From Kwoniella bestiolae CBS 10118 (taxonomy: Eukaryota; Basidiomycota; Tremellomycetes; Tremellales; Cryptococcaceae): a stretch of DNA of 64,000 nt. Numbering within the stretch: the first letter of the stretch is position 1; the number at the start of each line of letters is the position of its first letter. The notes beneath the pieces are model-generated. The model made no database searches. It was not told the DNA's origin and saw nothing but the letters and a program-made list of their open reading frames with translations. The stretch spans positions 372,001 through 436,000 of the forward strand of contig NC_089247.1 in assembly GCF_000512585.2 (NCBI RefSeq), in the 5' to 3' direction. The position numbers and the translations under genes were made by a program. Shown in pieces: positions 35,484 through 47,107 of this stretch.

Positions 35484-36632
35484 ATGAACGATTCTGACTC
35501 TAATCTTCCATTCAGTGATCCGGAGGGCTGGGACCTGGTCCCAAGGCGATCTGGATCTTGTACGCCTGATATAGTTAGCTGGGATGAAATCTCAGACCAA
35601 GATGGTGGCGCACCAATCCCCAAGCAAGGTCCAGCTATGGGGAAGGAGGACGAACTGAACAGTCAGAGTTCCGGAAGTGATGCTTGTGCATCGTTGCGCG
35701 ATCAATCTGTGCTCCAAGGCGGAAACCTTAAGCTGAGAGGCGGGACCTCTGAGAATGATGATATGGCATCGAATCCCGAGCTGCATGAAGCACTGAAAGT
35801 GGTCTCTGACTTACCGGAAGATGAACCCAGCCCTTGCATGACAGACCAACGTTTCACCGTAGAGAAACAGACCCCAGGCGGAGCAGAGCGGCATGAGCGC
35901 CAACAGCTCGGGTTGATCGACGATTTCTCCGGGATCTGGAATATACGCAAACGACCCAACAGCGATCCCAGTCGGTTCAGAGCATCTGACGTTGTTCCTC
36001 CTAAAGGACCCGGACCAATTTCATGCGGGCAAGAGATCGCTTTGATGAACCTGTCTCTGGAAGTGGGAGATCAGGAATTCGCAGTGATGCCACCTGGACA
36101 TGATGGGTATCATCGAATTATGCCTTCCCGCCCGTTCCCTGCGGACTCGAGATACGCAGAGATCTGGTGTGATCCTACCATGGCAGGGGCTATTCTGAGC
36201 TCTCGAGCTCAACCGTCCTCCGCAGAGGAAGGGTTCGAGGCGGCAGGCTCTATTCGTGCTGTCAAACGACGGGTCGGTAAAGAGTTTGCCGAGGATCTAT
36301 ACGTGAAGTACGATCGCATTACACGAGATGTGGAGGACGGTGAAGAGATCTTCACATTCAAAGCTTTGTCCGTCGAGCCCACACACGGATCAGACGATCC
36401 GAGCAGTATCATGAGAGTGCAATTCTTCAAGGATCATATTCAAGGTCGGACCTGTCACCTGCAATCTGATGGTGATTTATGGCATAATTGCAAGTTGAGG
36501 GTGGACGATGGGACAGAAGGTGGGATGCAGTTCAAGACTGATCATGACTTTGGGATGGGAATTGCATGTGGTGTTAATATGATCCACAGAAATTCGATCC
36601 AAGGTAGAGTATGGCCCATGGAACAGAGGTAA
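35484..36632 (+). CDS. Two-module lineage-specific protein, copy gamma-2, 382 aa
   Basis: Unknown function, one open frame. The ATG at 35484 (MNDSDSNLPFSDPEGWDL) is chosen because it follows the TATA box at the usual distance; an upstream in-frame ATG at 35409 lies too close to it. An N-terminal extension of about 170 disordered, acidic residues is absent from gamma-1. The part homologous to gamma-1 starts near GQEIALMNLSLEVG. It includes SRYAEIWCDPTMAGAI, the junction motif AAGSIRAVKRRVGKE, the strand DLYVKYDRI, and then VQFFKDHIQGRTC and GRVWPMEQR. It is in tandem with gamma-1 and same-stranded, with the 3' end convergent with NAR1. No targeting signals are visible. Confidence 0.7.
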   Translation: MNDSDSNLPFSDPEGWDLVPRRSGSCTPDIVSWDEISDQDGGAPIPKQGPAMGKEDELNSQSSGSDACASLRDQSVLQGGNLKLRGGTSENDDMASNPELHEALKVVSDLPEDEPSPCMTDQRFTVEKQTPGGAERHERQQLGLIDDFSGIWNIRKRPNSDPSRFRASDVVPPKGPGPISCGQEIALMNLSLEVGDQEFAVMPPGHDGYHRIMPSRPFPADSRYAEIWCDPTMAGAILSSRAQPSSAEEGFEAAGSIRAVKRRVGKEFAEDLYVKYDRITRDVEDGEEIFTFKALSVEPTHGSDDPSSIMRVQFFKDHIQGRTCHLQSDGDLWHNCKLRVDDGTEGGMQFKTDHDFGMGIACGVNMIHRNSIQGRVWPMEQR

Positions 36633-37041
36633 TCTCTGTCCTAAGAGGGTTCTGGATATGGCAGCAGCAATTCGACGTCGGGGACCGAAAAGATACTGTG
36701 CAGTCTTGCTGACAGTTCGCCATATCATCCGTATTCGAGATTGCTCATCTTTAGAAGGGACTTGCTTGCATCGAATCAGTTTCCACATTTTCATTTTTGA
36801 TATCTGTTCATTTGTTTCGAAATTAACCTTGTACTGTCGATATGCACGCTATGACTTCCGAAGAGTTTCAGAATGCTTGTGGGTCCCTTGTGAATGGAGT
36901 CGCTTTCCCTGCTCGATATGGCACCTTTCACACACCCTCAATAATGAATGACTGCACAGATCCTCTCCACGTAGTCGCAGATACAACCGATTCATATATG
37001 CTCAGAAGGGCACTGTCAACTCATTCATACAAACGTGCACA
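36633..37041. other. Convergent 3' region of gamma-2 and NAR1
   Basis: No gene is called. A plus-strand frame from 36842 overlaps the NAR1 end and has no support. Confidence 0.5.
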
Positions 37042-39278
37042 TTACCACTTGACAGCCTCAAGCGTCACACCCCCCTGTGCAAGAATATCACTCTCGACCT
37101 TCATGAACCTCGTTCTCAAGAACTCCCATCGTTTATCCGAGTCCTGTCCACAAACGTCCATTATAATCTGATCCACCAGCATATCAGCAGATTTTGATCT
37201 ATCCACTCCATCAAGATGGCTTTTATCCGATCCATCACCATTGACTTGTTGTAGGTACGATGCAACGTTCGCCTCGAGCGGTGGGGAGGGTGGAGGGGTG
37301 GGTAGACCAGTCCAATAGATAGATTCGACCTTCTCGACCCATTCTTTAGTTGACCATCTCATTCCTTCTTCTACACCTGAGTTGACCAAAGACCCGTCCT
37401 TCGCTTTACTTGCTGTATCAGTACCATCATCAGGTAACGGTCTGGTATATCCTTCCTCGTCAACTTCCATCTTCACTTCAGCGATAGTGGCACTAGTAGA
37501 CGCAGCGACAGGTTTCATCTGACCACCACCATTCACACATCCCCCAGGGCACGCCATGACCTCCACAAAGTCCAATTTCTTATCATCGCCATTCGAAAGG
37601 GACAACGACGATATACTGTCCACATCGCTCTCACCTGGCGTAGAAGTGCCTGAGGTCGTGGTGCTGGCCTTGGCCTTCCTCCGTCTAGCAGCAACAGCCA
37701 AGCTCAATTTCCCAGCTCCAGCACCTGATCTACCACTTTTCCCTAGACCAGTCTCTTTGCTGACTTTCCTGACTAGATTCTGTAAATTCCTGAAACCATA
37801 TACCTTTGCTCCTTTGAATATTACCTCTCCGCTTACTAAATCATGAATTAGATACTCGACGTTATCGGTCGATCCACGTATCTCCCTCGTACTGATTCGT
37901 GTAGGGTTAGGGTGAGAAGATTGAATATCACGTATGATAGTTGCGAGATACGATCCAGATGAAGATCCCTCATGGGTCAGTAGTTCGGGGAATGGTGATT
38001 CTTCTGTTTGTGAGAAAGAGGGTATTTCTTCGTCGGGGACAGGTAGGTACGGGTCGAATCCGAGCTCTTGTAAGAGTAAGTCCAATTCACCAGTGGTGAG
38101 AACGCAATCCACGTCTCTGGTGGAATAGAGGGAGGAGTAGAAGTCCGATCGGGAAGCTTCGAGCTTCTTGTCGTAGCATGGCATAGCGGTGACGTGGTAT
38201 ATCTCATTAGGTCTATCATCGTACCGCAAGTCAGCTACCCGCCTTGAACTCCCAGATTGTTTTCCATATGGAGAGTAGAATAACTCACTTGTGATTCGTC
38301 TTATGCCCGTACCAATCCTTCGCCAAAGCACCGACAATCCCCTGACTACTCCTGGCATTACTCAACAGATGCAACAGATCACCCTGAGCTTTCTCAGCAT
38401 AACATACCCAACCAGGACAAGCACTGGCCAACATAGGTAATTCGGCAGATTTGCCTTTATCCTTCTTGTCTTTTCTTTCGTGATATTCCGTTACGGTCTC
38501 CTTCAAACTCATGTGTCTGGCAAAAGTCGTGTCCCAGACTTTCCATCCTCCCTTACTCGGTTGCCCGAGGAATGCTCGGATTCGTCGGAGTAAGACTAAC
38601 AGCGGAATGGTGGGTCTTGATTGAGCGGAAGAGTAGGCAGCAGAGAGAGAAGCGAGCGTTTGAGGAGAGATCGATAAGATGGGTAAGCGGGGTTTATGAC
38701 ATGGTGCGTTCTCGTCAAGGATGGTGGGATTAGATGAGATGAATTCGAGGACTTCATTTTGAGATTGAAGGGTGATGAGCATGGATTCGGTTGATGTGAT
38801 GCATCCGCTGTTTTAGCATTCAGCATTTAAGCTCATGCTACCATTGGAGATAGAAAAGGTAGAGATATCTCACCTGCATGCTAAGCAATCGTTCAAATTG
38901 ATCTCAGCTTTCTCCAACGCTTTCTTCCCGCTCAAGGTTGATGGTCCCGGTCCACCATTGATGTTGTCCGTGGGGTAGGTGGATACCTCGTAGTAATTGT
39001 TATTGGAGTCTATCTGAATTTCAGTCTACATCATGAAATGGCTTTGTCAGCTTCGTCTCAGGCTCGGTGAAGATTTTGCGCTGCGAAGCTGAATCACTTA
39101 CAGATCCCTCCTCTGCTGTGGTAGTGGGTTTGTTCCTTACTGGGATGATACATGCCTGTGAAGGGGTAAGGAAATCGTCCAGATCTGTGATGGTCTATAC
39201 CATAACTGTTAGCTGAATAAGCAGGGGTCGTACAAGCTATATCAGGAATGAACTCACCAATGCTCCTGAGAATGCCAT
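37042..39278 (-). CDS. NAR1: Cytosolic Fe-S cluster assembly factor Nar1, 651 aa
   Basis: Exons, minus strand: 39278-39258, 39194-39102, 39025-38874, 38807-38289 and 38212-37042; all junctions are in frame. Nar1 is the iron-only-hydrogenase-like member of the cytosolic iron-sulfur assembly pathway and works with the CIA targeting complex. Family features visible: the N-terminal cysteine (SQACIIPV) and the CLACSGCI ferredoxin-like cluster site split by an intron. Then come SACPGWVCYAEK, HVTAMPCYDKKLEA and MACPGGCVNGGGQ, which hold the H-cluster-like cysteines. The protein ends in tryptophan (EAVKW), as expected for binding the CIA targeting complex. Lineage-specific Ser/Gly/Lys-rich linkers lengthen it relative to the roughly 490 residues of yeast Nar1. 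It is divergent from the GFA gene across 419 bp. Confidence 0.95.
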
Positions 39279-39697
39279 AATCGCTGAGCTTCCTTCTGTG
39301 TTCGGAATACTGTGTATGCACAATCAAGAGAAGAAAGATGGATGAATGACAGGTGATGCTTCTGGTTATATACTTAGACAAGTGGTCAAGAGGAGCTCCT
39401 ATCTTTTGATCTTTTGATCTCTTCTCTTGAAATATCTTTGATCCTACTCGTCCCGGGTTTATACCATTTGCCACCGGACCAACTCATGCGGCGATGACCG
39501 GAACCGGGAGTATACGTATCATTCAATGTCCGCTAGCTTGATGTGGCATATTATCCCCTAGTCTTCCGACGGGGGTGGAGGTTGACCGCCATGACCTCAT
39601 GTGTCATCGTGTGCTGCATACAAAATCATCAGTTGCTGTCAAGACTCTTATCAAGGCAACACCACATCCATAGGCGTTCATTACTCACCAGACCACC
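39279..39697. promoter_or_regulatory. Divergent promoter region NAR1/GFA
   Basis: 419 bp between two divergent start codons. No individual element was recognised. Confidence 0.5.
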
Positions 39698-40661
39698 ATG
39701 CCAGTACTTCTTGAAGGGTGAGCTACATCCACGTCTATTCTCTCGGACCGCAGCGAGCTCACACTTTGAATGATAGATCATGTCATTGCAAATTAGTGAA
39801 ATTCACTGTCGAGGTGAGCTAGCAGCTGGTGCACACTTGTCCTGGTTCTGGCAAAAGCTCACGAGTAATGTCATGTACAGTCGAACACTCCTGTTCCATT
39901 CATGGTGAGTATATCTAACATCCAAGCGTATTGCAAGACAGAGAGTAGAGCTATGCTGAATGAAGTATGCTGGATGAACAGTTATGTCAATGTTCAATCT
40001 GCCGTAAAGTAGGAGGATACATGGGTTCAGTGAACATCATGGGAAATACCAAGACTCTCAGATTTGTAAGAGGAGAAGATAAGATCAAGTGAATTATCCC
40101 CCTCCCGGCGTTCGGTAGCTGGAATCAAACATTATAAAAGTAGCTAAACATTCCTGGGGGTTGGTTGGAACGGAGTAGAAAATACAATGCCGTCAAGTCA
40201 TTCGACAAGGACGATAATCCGAAAGAACGATATGGCTCCGAACGAGCGTTCTGTACAGAGTGTTCGGCGATGTTATGGTGTTTCGATGAACAATGGGCTG
40301 ATGTTCGTCTACTCCTCTTTGTATCCTCTCGCAACTGTCCCCTAGAAAGTGATACTGACGGTACTAACGCTGATACCTACAGTGGATATACCCATTCGCA
40401 TCATGTATTGACAAGCCCAACCCACTCCCTGATCTTCCCGAGGGAGAGTCCATTCGAGCCATCAAAAGAGACTCTTGCCCCAGTCACGTTCCTATTCCGG
40501 AGGGCGCCAAGGCTTATGATGGGTATGGACCCGGAAAGGGTATCGAGGTGAGTCAGCTGGCTCTTGAACACGATTGTGGAGAGACGCGGTCAGCTGATAT
40601 GGGCGGTCCATGCTCATAATGATAGGATTGGCACAAGACTACCGGCGCTTGGGTTGAGTAA
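39698..40661 (+). CDS. GFA-family (glutathione-dependent formaldehyde-activating-like) zinc protein, 170 aa
   Basis: Seven exons: 39698-39717, 39777-39813, 39881-39904, 39982-40088, 40179-40302, 40383-40547 and 40626-40661; every junction is in frame. The protein shows the full cysteine pattern of the GFA/CENP-V fold: GSCHCKLVKFTVE, then LCQCSICRKVGGY, then RAFCTECSAMLWCFD, followed by the usual YPFASCIDKP and a Trp-containing C-terminus (DWHKTTGAWVE). These cysteines bind structural and catalytic-type zinc. Family members include Gfa, which aids glutathione-formaldehyde adduct formation, but most fungal members are uncharacterised, so the substrate is unknown. Length fits a single-domain member. 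The tiny first exons (20, 37 and 24 nt) make it easy to miss. Confidence 0.88.
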
Positions 40662-41040
40662 GTGGGATAAATAGGAATGATGAAGATGATATTGGGTGAT
40701 TTTCAGTATAGATACATAACAATGCAGTTGTGAAGACGTCGTAAAACGATTCTGCTCAGAATCTGTATCTGATATCTGATGATCTTGCTTGTGATATTCC
40801 AAACAAGCAAGCAGAATGAAGGGAGGTAGTAGAGTGGAGCGGAGCCAAATAAAGGAACACGTACCAAAGGATGTTGCCACGTGGCTGATACATTAGCTTG
40901 AGCTTTGGACGCGTCGTGACTTTTGACCGAGATACTCGTAGAGAAGAATTGAGGTCTTCTTTATCAATCCTATCACTAACTACTGTATACCCCCAACCAA
41001 GTAGACTCGAGAGCAAGCATAAATCAGACCCAGACTCACC
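40662..41040. other. Intergenic region upstream of RNH202
   Basis: Between the GFA stop and the RNH202 start. No gene or RNA was recognised. Confidence 0.5.
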
Positions 41041-42669
41041 ATGGAATACATATCAATCATCAAAGATGGTGAGCTGCTCCTCACCTCTGCTCGTCAGACC
41101 CAGCTAACAACGATCCCCTCGGCACAGATGTGAACCTCTCGAACTCCCATAAATACCTGAGGATACCTCACCCACGTACAGGTCAGTGAGCGTCGACCTC
41201 TGATATCCGTACCACTGGATCTGACAGAAATACTCTGCGAATTATCAGGTCAACCGCAACTGTACCTCCCCAATGGCGAGTCCAGCGTAATGGAGGTGAT
41301 CAAGCTCAATGGGTCTCAGAGGAGATCATGGCTCATAGGAGATAATACCATTGATGGTAAATCAGCTTTCAATCTTTCTTCTCTACGGGGAACAGAAGTT
41401 AAAGACCAAGACTTCATGGGTAGCTGGGAATATGTTAATTCATTATCCTATTGATCCGCTGTTCTTGGTAATTCCAATAATAACAGCGTTGAGCAGTACG
41501 GTAAGCGAAATCCCATCGTCGTATCACTCCTTCACAGACGGTATTCGAGCTGAACGATGGTATCCGTGCGTAGACCAATGGCCAATCGTTCCAACCTCTT
41601 TCCGACCTGATATCTACCGCATCCTCACTGCCGACTTTCTCCCTTCCCGAACCATTCACACAACCGACCAAACCCGGTCAGCCGTCAGGTTCAGGATACA
41701 ATAGGGATATAGAAATTATGTTGAAGTTGAAAGTTGTGAAGAGAGTGTTCAAAGCATGTTGCGAGAAGAAGGGTGAGTCCGGCTATTGATGAATACCATT
41801 AATCCCCACTATACCGTTTCACTGTTTCTTGGGAACGTCTTCCTGCTCAGAGGGAGAAATGCTAAGTTCCTGTTGGTATTATAGTCATACCCACCATCCC
41901 AACCTCATCATCCTCGTCTACCTCCTCTACCAAACAGGTGTACTACCGCCCCTCAACTCAGATAGCCATCAACCACCTGAAGAAGAAGATCGAGCATTTC
42001 TCCCGACCCGAGCAATTTGAGAAGTTCGATCATCTCGTGAGAGGTCTGGGTAGAGATGGTCTATTAGGCGATGAGCATGAGGAACTACGACGATGTAAGT
42101 ACACCATCCGACATCTTACAGCCTCCATCTAGGGAAGGGACCGCTCAAAACGAAGGGGGATGATCTGGTTCAGGCTGACCAATGTAAATACAGTGGCACG
42201 AACGCAAGCTGCTATTGAACATCTGAGTCAATGGTTGTCTCGTGAGATATCTGCTCAATTGACAGAGTCTTATGAGTAAGTACCTTTGATACCTCGCTTC
42301 CCAGCCCGATCTGACTGACTTGGGATTTGAATTGTATCAGCTTCACGCCATTATCGACCCACCTGAAGAATCGCACAGCCGCTTCAATAGCTGCCTCTCA
42401 AGTACCCTCCTCAGCATCGGGCAAGGAGAATGCCCAGAAGGGAACGAAGCGAAAGGCCCCAGCTACTTCTAAAGGTGTCGAAGTGAGTTGATCCTACCCC
42501 TAATCCAGAATCTCAAGCTATGATATAACATGGAACGGAGGTGTGTTGCAAGTATAGGTACCGATAATTTTCATTTTCCCTGTGATTTTAGGCACTTAAA
42601 AAGGTGAATACGAATAATATGGCCAAATTGACTAATTTCTTCAAACCCAAAGAGGGGAAGAAGCAGTGA
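41041..42669 (+). CDS. RNH202: Ribonuclease H2 subunit B, 325 aa
   Basis: Exons: 41041-41068, 41128-41181, 41249-41356, 41424-41500, 41574-41772, 41885-42094, 42194-42275, 42341-42482 and 42592-42669; all in frame. RNase H2 is the heterotrimer that removes ribonucleotides from DNA and cleaves RNA:DNA hybrids. Subunit B is non-catalytic and scaffolds A with C. Diagnostic stretches are LRIPHPRTGQPQLYL, RRSWLIGDNTID and the hallmark HYPIDPLFLVIP, followed by QSFQPLSDLI. A helical region follows (INHLKKKIEHFSRPEQF). The basic tail ends in a PCNA-interacting-type motif MAKLTNFFKPK, with Met in place of the usual first Gln. The intron at 41501-41573 is placed at a TAG acceptor deep in the sequence because earlier acceptors lead to stops. 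It ends convergent with the RING gene. Confidence 0.92.
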
Positions 42670-43078
42670 TCCGGTGTACGAACAGAGAATAATGCTATGC
42701 ATATTGGGATATGATCATACTTGTGAGGCATAGTTGTTCAGAATACGAGCGTCATAAGCTTGAGGGCTTAGGGTAGATGATAATTCTACGCATTTACACA
42801 AGTATGTGCAATTATGCAAGGCTGATGATGTATATACAATGTTAGAAGTACAAAGTTCAAGGGAAAAAAGGGCATTATGGGGCATGAAGTCTTGTCGTTT
42901 TTCGTTTTTCATTGTTCACAATACGGAAGACCAGCTTCTGATGTCATACTCATAATCATACTCATAATCTAGGTCTATTGTTCAACCTTGAAGGTTGTTT
43001 CCTAATCAGATTCATAGGATTCGCTCTGCTCAGTCCTATCTCACCAACCCCATCAGCGATGTGACGCACTACATAAAC
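42670..43078. other. Convergent 3' region of RNH202 and the RING gene
   Basis: No gene recognised. AT-rich 3' sequences of two converging genes. Confidence 0.5.
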
Positions 43079-45436
43079 TCAATCGAACAGACCGCACAAC
43101 TCACTACTTCCTCTTCCACCCGCACTCACCCCACTCCCCTCACTTCCTTCTCCACTATACGCAGAAGGCGGCGGAATAGCGACCGTCCTCCCAGTCAACC
43201 CCGCTCCACTCCCTATTGTCCTCCCCCCACCGTGCCGGCTAGTAGCGTTATAAGCAGTTATCAGACTTGAGGTCGAACTTCCCGCATCAAGATTATTACT
43301 TGACATTGAGAATGCGTGGGATTCTCGGATGGAATGGGGTCGGTCGGGATCGAGGTACGTATCTTCTGATACGGGTTCGCCGGAATGGTCTTCTGAAGTT
43401 TGCGTGTTTGGGTTTGGATGATGTTGGGTTTGGGATTGGATGATCTGGTTGATAGGTATTCCCATTGGCGAGTTGGACTGACCATGTGGAGAGGCGAAGA
43501 GTGTACCTGGTTGTTGGGATAGGGAAGGGGTACGGGTGGGTTGGGCCATCATAACCTCTGTCATATAAGTCAGTACATGAGATATAGTATGTTAGATTGG
43601 CAAAACCACTCACGCATTCGCATAGTCGTGACTATAGCTCTCAGGCTACCTACTTCTTCCAACACCCTTAGACTTTCCGTCATCGTTCGTCTATTTTTGA
43701 CCATCCCGGTACATCAGCATAGATCAAGGGAGTACATTCTGAGCGGGGAGCTAGAAAACTCAACCCACACTTCATTCCTTCTTTCCATCGTATCCATCCC
43801 CCCAGCCAATTGCAGCACACTAGCCCTCAACGCGTGGATGGCATCCTCCACACTTGGCATGTTATTTGACGATAGGCGATTGAAAGCCCAATCAGCGTAT
43901 GACTGGTGTGACCCAAAAGAGGGAGCTACCATGGATCTATGATGCGCTAGATCCGCCGCTGCTCGGGCTGTTATACCTTGGTATGTTGAATCGGAATACT
44001 GAGGTGATGAGGAGATAGGTGAATAGCCAGACTGCAATTGAGGAACCGGTATGCTAAGTCTCGGAGTAGTATCTGTATTATTCGGGGAAAGAGGCTGTAG
44101 ACCACGAGTCTGGGCTAAAGGCGTTGAAGGTGAATTCTGATTTGTCGTCATGGTTACATCTGAATCTTGTGGTATACTAAGTGTTGGTGGATCGGTGGTG
44201 ATGCTGAAATTAGGTTGTGAGGTTGAATGATTGAGTCCAGCATTTCCTCGTATCCCCCATAATCCCTGATATCCCAGTCCAGGCTGTCTGGTATCGTTTC
44301 TTCTCGTACTGCTCAACTCAGCTTTCAACAGGTCCACCTCAGCTTGTAATGTCTCGTTCTTCTGTTCCAACAATCGAAACCTCGCGTCGTTCTGCTCGAA
44401 GAATGTTGATAGTGCTTCGAAGGGACAGGCGTTCAGGTGGGTTTGCAGGTCGCTTCGAGGGATGATACCTGGACAGCCTCGGGGTGTGTGTGGACATGAT
44501 ACCCTTACTTGGGGACATGTCCATTGATGAGTGTTCTTGTTCGACCCGACTGCGGTAATATAGCGTCAGGAATGATTTCTTCGACAGACTGAGGCGGATG
44601 ATGAGTGGGATCTATCAGCACGTACGAATTTCACCACATAGAATACACGTCGAGGATATCTCTTCACAACAATCAGGCTTGATCTGAGCCTTGAGGTGGA
44701 TTGAAAAGTGTCAACTTCTTCTCTCTGCGCTACTCGTCGTGATTGAAGAGAAGAATAGGGAGAATGCATAACTCACCGCTCTATCTTTGAATACCACCAT
44801 AGTCCCACACCTCTTACATTCCATTCTCCTCTGGAAACACTCGTACGCTCTATGATGAGGTAATCGATGACGTGCCATCTATCCGAATTAGATGAAGATC
44901 AGATACGAGCCAGGGACTATCAGGAATTGGAGGAAATGGTATAGCTCACTGATAATCCGCAATCACCATCTTGACATGTTACCACAGCTTTCGGACAACT
45001 TCTCAGATGGGCTAAGAGTAATCCTCGTTGCATTACCATACCGCATTCTTCAGCTGCGCATCTCACTTTGAGCTCATCTAGCATCTATCGCATCATCACA
45101 TGGTCAGCTTGACCAGTCGCCTGAATTATTAATCTTGCTGTCCAAGTGAACCATATGACTATACTACATGATACGGAAATGTCTAAGAGGGGGAGAGATA
45201 GCCCAACTCACAAGCTTCACAAGCTGCTCAGTATCCCTCAAACTACCGATATTCAACGCAGACCTATCTATCGGGCATTGCGGATTGACACCTATCGCTC
45301 GTGTGATGCAGTCCCTACAGAAAGTATGCTTGCACGAGGTGGTAGTTACTGGATCGACCAATGCTGATTGACATATCGCGCATGTGAGGTTAGGGTCGAT
45401 GGGTTCGACGTAGTCGTATATCACTTCGTGGGACAT
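43079..45436 (-). CDS. RING-finger/TRAF-type zinc-finger protein, 620 aa
   Basis: Exons, minus strand: 45436-45212, 45084-44950, 44878-44777, 44689-44626, 44549-43769, 43690-43614 and 43557-43079; all in frame. The N-terminal RING (about residues 19-57) reads CAIC, then CKHTFCRDC, then CPID, so the last zinc ligand is Asp and not Cys. TRAF-type Cys/His fingers follow (VRCAAEECG with HLRSCP; MECKRCG; CCEEISSTCILCG; VSCPHTPRGCPGIIPRSDL with HLNACPFEAL). Then a coiled coil (RFRLLEQKNETLQAEVDLLKAEL) and a long Ser/Pro/Thr/Asn-rich tail. The layout is that of TRAF-like E3 ubiquitin ligases, so E3 activity with coiled-coil oligomerisation is likely; the substrate is unknown. The tail has a small, conserved-looking helical part (TMTESLRVLEEVGSL). 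Confidence 0.85.
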
Positions 45437-47107
45437 GGTCGGTGTTCGCTATACTGGGTGGCCCGACCAGCTATTGCCTATTGACGCATGAGTGAAGGTG
45501 AGATGACGATGGTCTCATCACATTGGTGAGCGATGATGATCTATGATGAGGAGATGAAAGGAGATATTATGTGTATGTTTCTGTGTATGTGTATGTGTAA
45601 TCAGGTGCACGGACAACCTCCACTCGGATCTCCTGAATGAGAGAGATTACTGTGGCAAATTCCAGAGTAAGGTCAAGGTGGCAAAGCAAATATGCAGTCG
45701 TAGCTCTGCTCGCCGTGTCACTGCTTCAGAGAGGGCACTTCAAAGCGGTGATCAGGTTCTTCTGACAAAGGTAGGAGATGTCACAGAGTCACTTTCTCGC
45801 TTAATCACGCTGAGATCCAATTTCACAAAGCTCACATAGGATCAATCTCCGTGACCAGCCTTGAAACACACCTTTTTACGTTGGTCAGAAGGCCCATGAC
45901 ACAGCGTATATATACGGCTGCTGTCTCACATAATCCTCTATTGGACCATCTTGACGTGATTCTAACCTTCTACTGGTTATTTGACACTTCAACACAGAAT
46001 GTTCTCCTACAGAGCTACATAATCCACAGAGGGCAGCCGACCCACAGCTATAGACGTGAGTCCATTTCGTTGAACGGATTTGCAAGACCCTCAAATATCT
46101 GTGGCTGGCTAGATTTGGACCTCGCCGCGGCAGAGGTCAATCGCCAATAGTGTTGACTAGATTCTTTCGAGAAAGCCCTACTAAAGATGGTTTGACCTTC
46201 GGCTCCTTGAGCAAATTCAGGCTCGTCACTTCTCGTAATTCCGGAACCCCCAAATCCGGAACGGATCCGGGAAATACTTAAGAGCCTCAAAAACGACACC
46301 ATGTATACGATGAAAGCATCCGAGAGGTTCAATCCCTATGAGCGCTTGGTTTCGATTGCTCAGCTTTGTATGTATATCCTCGGGAGAATCATCAGGCGCA
46401 GCTTGGAGAAGAAGCAGGGAATGAAGAGTTCTTGGATGATTTGATAGAGTTGAGGCCGGGCGAGAAGCCTCGCTACTGTATCTGTAATCCGAGTGAATGA
46501 AACTGTCGATATCATGCTTATAGTGGCAGCCGTGCTTTTCAAGCAGTGAGATGCACAATTTGTTCCCCAGCCTTCATAATCACTCAAGTGCATTCTGGGT
46601 CATACACCGCATGAGTCGTCCCCCGTCATTTGAGCCACTTTGCTTAGGCTCTTGTTTCGAAGTCTCATAGATCGTGCTGGAGGGGGCAGGCAGTCTTTTG
46701 TCCATGTGGCAGACGGTATCTGCAAGTGTTGCAGCTGAAATGTCATATTTGAAGGAATGAATGGATAGCTCAGAACGATGGCCCGTCACTCTTCGAGTGC
46801 ATCGGGTAGTCTACATTTCACCGCTTTCATGGAAGGCCAATATCTCGCTGCAATGGTACAGAGTCTAGGCTTTCTTACCTTTTATTATCCCATCACTGAG
46901 TTTCAACATCGAACAGACCTAATAGTCCTATGGCCCACCTGAGGTCTGCCGTCTGAAAAGATGTATCTCGGGTTGTCCTCTGATGAACAGAAGGCCACCT
47001 CGGTCAGAAGACTCCAGAGAGTCTATATATAGGTCGGCCTATGATTGTTCTCCTTGGTCATCAACTCTGAAACTCACACCAATTCGCCACTAAACCACAT
47101 ATTGACT
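45437..47107. other. Gene-free stretch with the promoter of the 47.1 kb gene
   Basis: Several short frames on both strands between 45.8 and 46.8 kb, none supported. A strong TATATATAG lies at 47024-47032. Confidence 0.45.
47024..47032 (+). promoter_or_regulatory. TATA box of the 47108 gene
   Basis: TATATATAG, 76-84 bp upstream of the ATG at 47108. Confidence 0.65.

Noticed and set aside
36842..37171. Plus-strand frame of 109 codons
   Set aside because: Overlaps the 3' end of NAR1 and shows no domain or promoter.
46226..46558. Minus-strand frame of 110 codons
   Set aside because: No promoter, domain or paralogue, and overlapping frames of similar size.
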